From positions 1 through 6,338 of the forward strand of contig JAYVSS010000020.1 of assembly GCA_043775075.1 (NCBI GenBank): DNA of 6,338 bases, in the 5' to 3' direction. The notes beneath the pieces were generated by a model. That model did no database searches. It was not told the origin of the DNA and worked only from the letters and a program-made list of their open reading frames with translations. Made by a program: the position numbers and the translations under genes. Source of the DNA: JANLQX01 sp043775075. Lineage in GTDB: Bacteria > Actinomycetota > Acidimicrobiia > Acidimicrobiales > JANYDT01. Below, piece by piece: positions 4,665 to 6,338 of the stretch; the first letter of the stretch is position 1; each line of letters starts with the position of its first letter.

Positions 4665-6299
4665 TTAGCGGAGGGTGAACGTGGAGGAGCCGGTTTCTTC
4701 GGTAAAGGCGTCCAGCTTGATGGCAACGTCGATGCGCCACGTGCCACCGAGGGGGATATCGAGGGCGAGAGCCTGGAAGTGATTCGGCCCGGCCCGTACG
4801 ATTGGCGTTTCCAAGCTGTCAATGCCCGCCGCCGGGTTCGAGAGGGTGGCGGTGATGGACTCAATCGGGCGTGCCGCCCCGTTTTTAGTGAGTGCATAAA
4901 TATGCAACTCGTTGCGTCCTCGTTTCGCTGGGTCGACGGTGATGTCCACCAAGCCGGTATTGGTGGCCACGCTGACCGAGAGCGGGCGGGCTACGACATC
5001 TCGAGCGGGCGCCAGGTCGACCACCAAAGCGGTGAGAACGAGAACCGCTGCCACACCAACAATCTCGACCCCTATTGTGCGTCGAATTGCCGTCGTGTCG
5101 CCGGCCGCCAACGAACGACGGTTACGAGCGCCGAGAAGCAACAACCCGGCCACGACCCCCAACTTTACCAGCAACAGCCGACCCGACGGGGTGGTGCGGG
5201 CGGCGTCCAGGGTGCCGACCTGGCGCCACATGGCAAACGAACCCGATGCCACCAACGCCCCCACGGCGACGCCCGCGTTGCGGGAAAACCGTCTGGTCAC
5301 GGTGAGCTTTGTCGATGACGCTGTCGTCGTTCGAAGCGTAAGGAGTAGAAAGACGAGACCGCCCGCCCACGCACCCATCGCCAGCACGTGCACGACGGTC
5401 GACGGAAGGGCGACGGCCACCGTCGGGCCGGTCCCCCCGTGGCCGGTAAGAGCCTGAGCGAAGCCGACCACCAAGCCAAGCGCCACGACGACGGCGCCCC
5501 GGACACTCAACCACGACCCGTCACGACGCCACTTGAGCAGAACGATGCCGAGGATCACCAACAGGAGTGTCCGGATCATCAGGGCCTGCCCGACACGATC
5601 TGCGAGCGTGTCATTGAGCAGGGTGGGATGCAGGACCGTACGAAGAGACTGACCGGTAACGAGCGGGCCGTAAAGCAATACGGATCCAATCCCACTCACC
5701 GCCGCTACGCCGCTCGCTGCGCTGACGGTGGTGCGTACGCTGGCCACTGGGTTGCGATCGACGAACATCAGATGAAATGCCGCTCCCAGGAGCACCGCCA
5801 TGGCGGCCAACGACAGCGCTCGAAACAACGCCGCTGTCGCGCTGACATCGCTGCGGGTGGCCCCGTTGACCAGGAGTTTTGCCGCCAGCGTGCCCACCAC
5901 GGACTGATCGCCGCGACCTCCCACGCGGAAGGTGAACGCGCCCCGGACCGGATGACCGTCGGTCGAGACTACCCGCCACGCCACCACGTAGGCCCCCCTC
6001 GGCAACGCCGGCAGAGCTAGGGCGATGGTGCCACCGGACGCCGTCGGTCGGGCATCGTCGACTCGCGTGCCGTCCTCAGAAAGCACCCGCAGCCCACCCG
6101 GTACTGGCCGCACCCCCTCGGCGAAGATCAGTTGCACGGCAGGGGGAGCGACGGTCAGTTCCGCTCCGGCGGCGGGAACGGTGCGTTTGAGTTGGGCGTG
6201 AGCGTCGGCCGGGATCGGCCGGCCGACGATCGCGGCGGCGACTACCAGGGCAGTGAGAACGCCTCGAACAACGACCGAGCGAGTGACGGGCAAACGCAC
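4665..6299 (-). CDS. CopC-CopD fusion, copper resistance/uptake membrane protein
   Basis: This 544-residue protein joins three parts. Residues 1-33 are a Sec signal peptide (MRLPVTRS, a hydrophobic core, ADA before His34). Residues 34-127 are a CopC domain: mature N-terminal His34 in HAQLKRTVPAAGAEL, then VVSTDGHPVRGAFTF with Asp114 and His116, which together match the Cu(II)-binding His-brace of CopC. No methionine-rich Cu(I) site is seen. Residues about 155-430 are a CopD domain with about eight membrane helices, including LTGHGG (His287) and VVHVLAMGAWAGG (His304), the conserved helix histidines. Residues about 440-544 form an extracytoplasmic beta-rich domain resembling the YtkA-like tail of Bacillus YcnJ. 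The family is linked to copper import or handling at the membrane. The start is a GTG; the frame stays open to the window edge, so an upstream start cannot be excluded, but the signal peptide is complete from here. Confidence 0.92.
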   Translation of the reverse strand: MRLPVTRSVVVRGVLTALVVAAAIVGRPIPADAHAQLKRTVPAAGAELTVAPPAVQLIFAEGVRPVPGGLRVLSEDGTRVDDARPTASGGTIALALPALPRGAYVVAWRVVSTDGHPVRGAFTFRVGGRGDQSVVGTLAAKLLVNGATRSDVSATAALFRALSLAAMAVLLGAAFHLMFVDRNPVASVRTTVSAASGVAAVSGIGSVLLYGPLVTGQSLRTVLHPTLLNDTLADRVGQALMIRTLLLVILGIVLLKWRRDGSWLSVRGAVVVALGLVVGFAQALTGHGGTGPTVAVALPSTVVHVLAMGAWAGGLVFLLLTLRTTTASSTKLTVTRRFSRNAGVAVGALVASGSFAMWRQVGTLDAARTTPSGRLLLVKLGVVAGLLLLGARNRRSLAAGDTTAIRRTIGVEIVGVAAVLVLTALVVDLAPARDVVARPLSVSVATNTGLVDITVDPAKRGRNELHIYALTKNGAARPIESITATLSNPAAGIDSLETPIVRAGPNHFQALALDIPLGGTWRIDVAIKLDAFTEETGSSTFTLR

Positions 6300-6306
6300 G
6301 CTTACG

Positions 6307-6312
6307 ACGCTA
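6307..6312 (-). promoter_or_regulatory. -10 element of the copCD gene, probably leaderless
   Basis: TAGCGT lies 7 nt before the GTG at 6299, the same spacing as for other genes in the window. The purine-rich AGGGGAGA at about 6322-6329 is too far upstream (more than 20 nt) to serve as a Shine-Dalgarno. No good -35 is visible; the window ends 26 bp upstream. Confidence 0.4.
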
Positions 6313-6338
6313 GGGCCGGTTTCTCCCCTGACGGTTAC

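Overview
The window is GC-rich with a strong G/C third-position bias, and most genes lie on the minus strand. A GlxA-type regulator, a CopC-CopD fusion, a MarR regulator and apparently leaderless transcripts together suggest a high-GC actinobacterial chromosome. This rests on gene content and sequence style only; no marker gene is present. There is no RNA gene, CRISPR array, insertion sequence or phage gene that I can recognise.

Layout. At the left edge (12-320, minus) lies a decayed MerR-family regulator whose DNA-binding domain can be read only by switching frame four times; its promoter, with an inverted repeat in the spacer, still looks intact. Next come two minus-strand genes from the DJ-1/PfpI superfamily: a GlxA-family regulator (DJ-1-like domain plus AraC-type helix-turn-helix, 1113-2108) and, 50 bp downstream of it, a stand-alone DJ-1/PfpI protein of the isonitrile-hydratase type (424-1062). 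They are probably one operon. A gene-free stretch of about 400 bp (2145-2526) follows, with several inverted repeats that could fold as RNA. A divergent pair comes next: a GNAT acetyltransferase (minus, 2527-3015) and a MarR regulator (plus, 3056-3508), separated by 40 bp that hold an 18-bp imperfect palindrome placed exactly in the GNAT promoter spacer. Converging on marR is an agmatine deiminase-family gene (minus, 3526-4554), and the right end is a CopC-CopD copper protein (minus, 4665-6299) that begins 39 bp before the window edge.

How the parts work together. The best-supported regulatory circuit is MarR controlling the GNAT gene and itself through the shared palindrome. The GlxA/DJ-1 pair looks like a regulator with its co-transcribed enzyme-like partner. 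The agmatine deiminase and copper genes have no visible functional link to their neighbours.

The most striking general pattern is that the genes likely to be first in their transcripts carry a -10-like hexamer exactly 7 nt before the chosen start codon and no Shine-Dalgarno sequence, while the one internal operon gene has a clear Shine-Dalgarno. This fits leaderless transcription and was used to choose starts. I do not see a clearly new multi-gene system; the items worth a second look are the MerR relic, the leaderless pattern, the MarR operator and the structured intergenic region.
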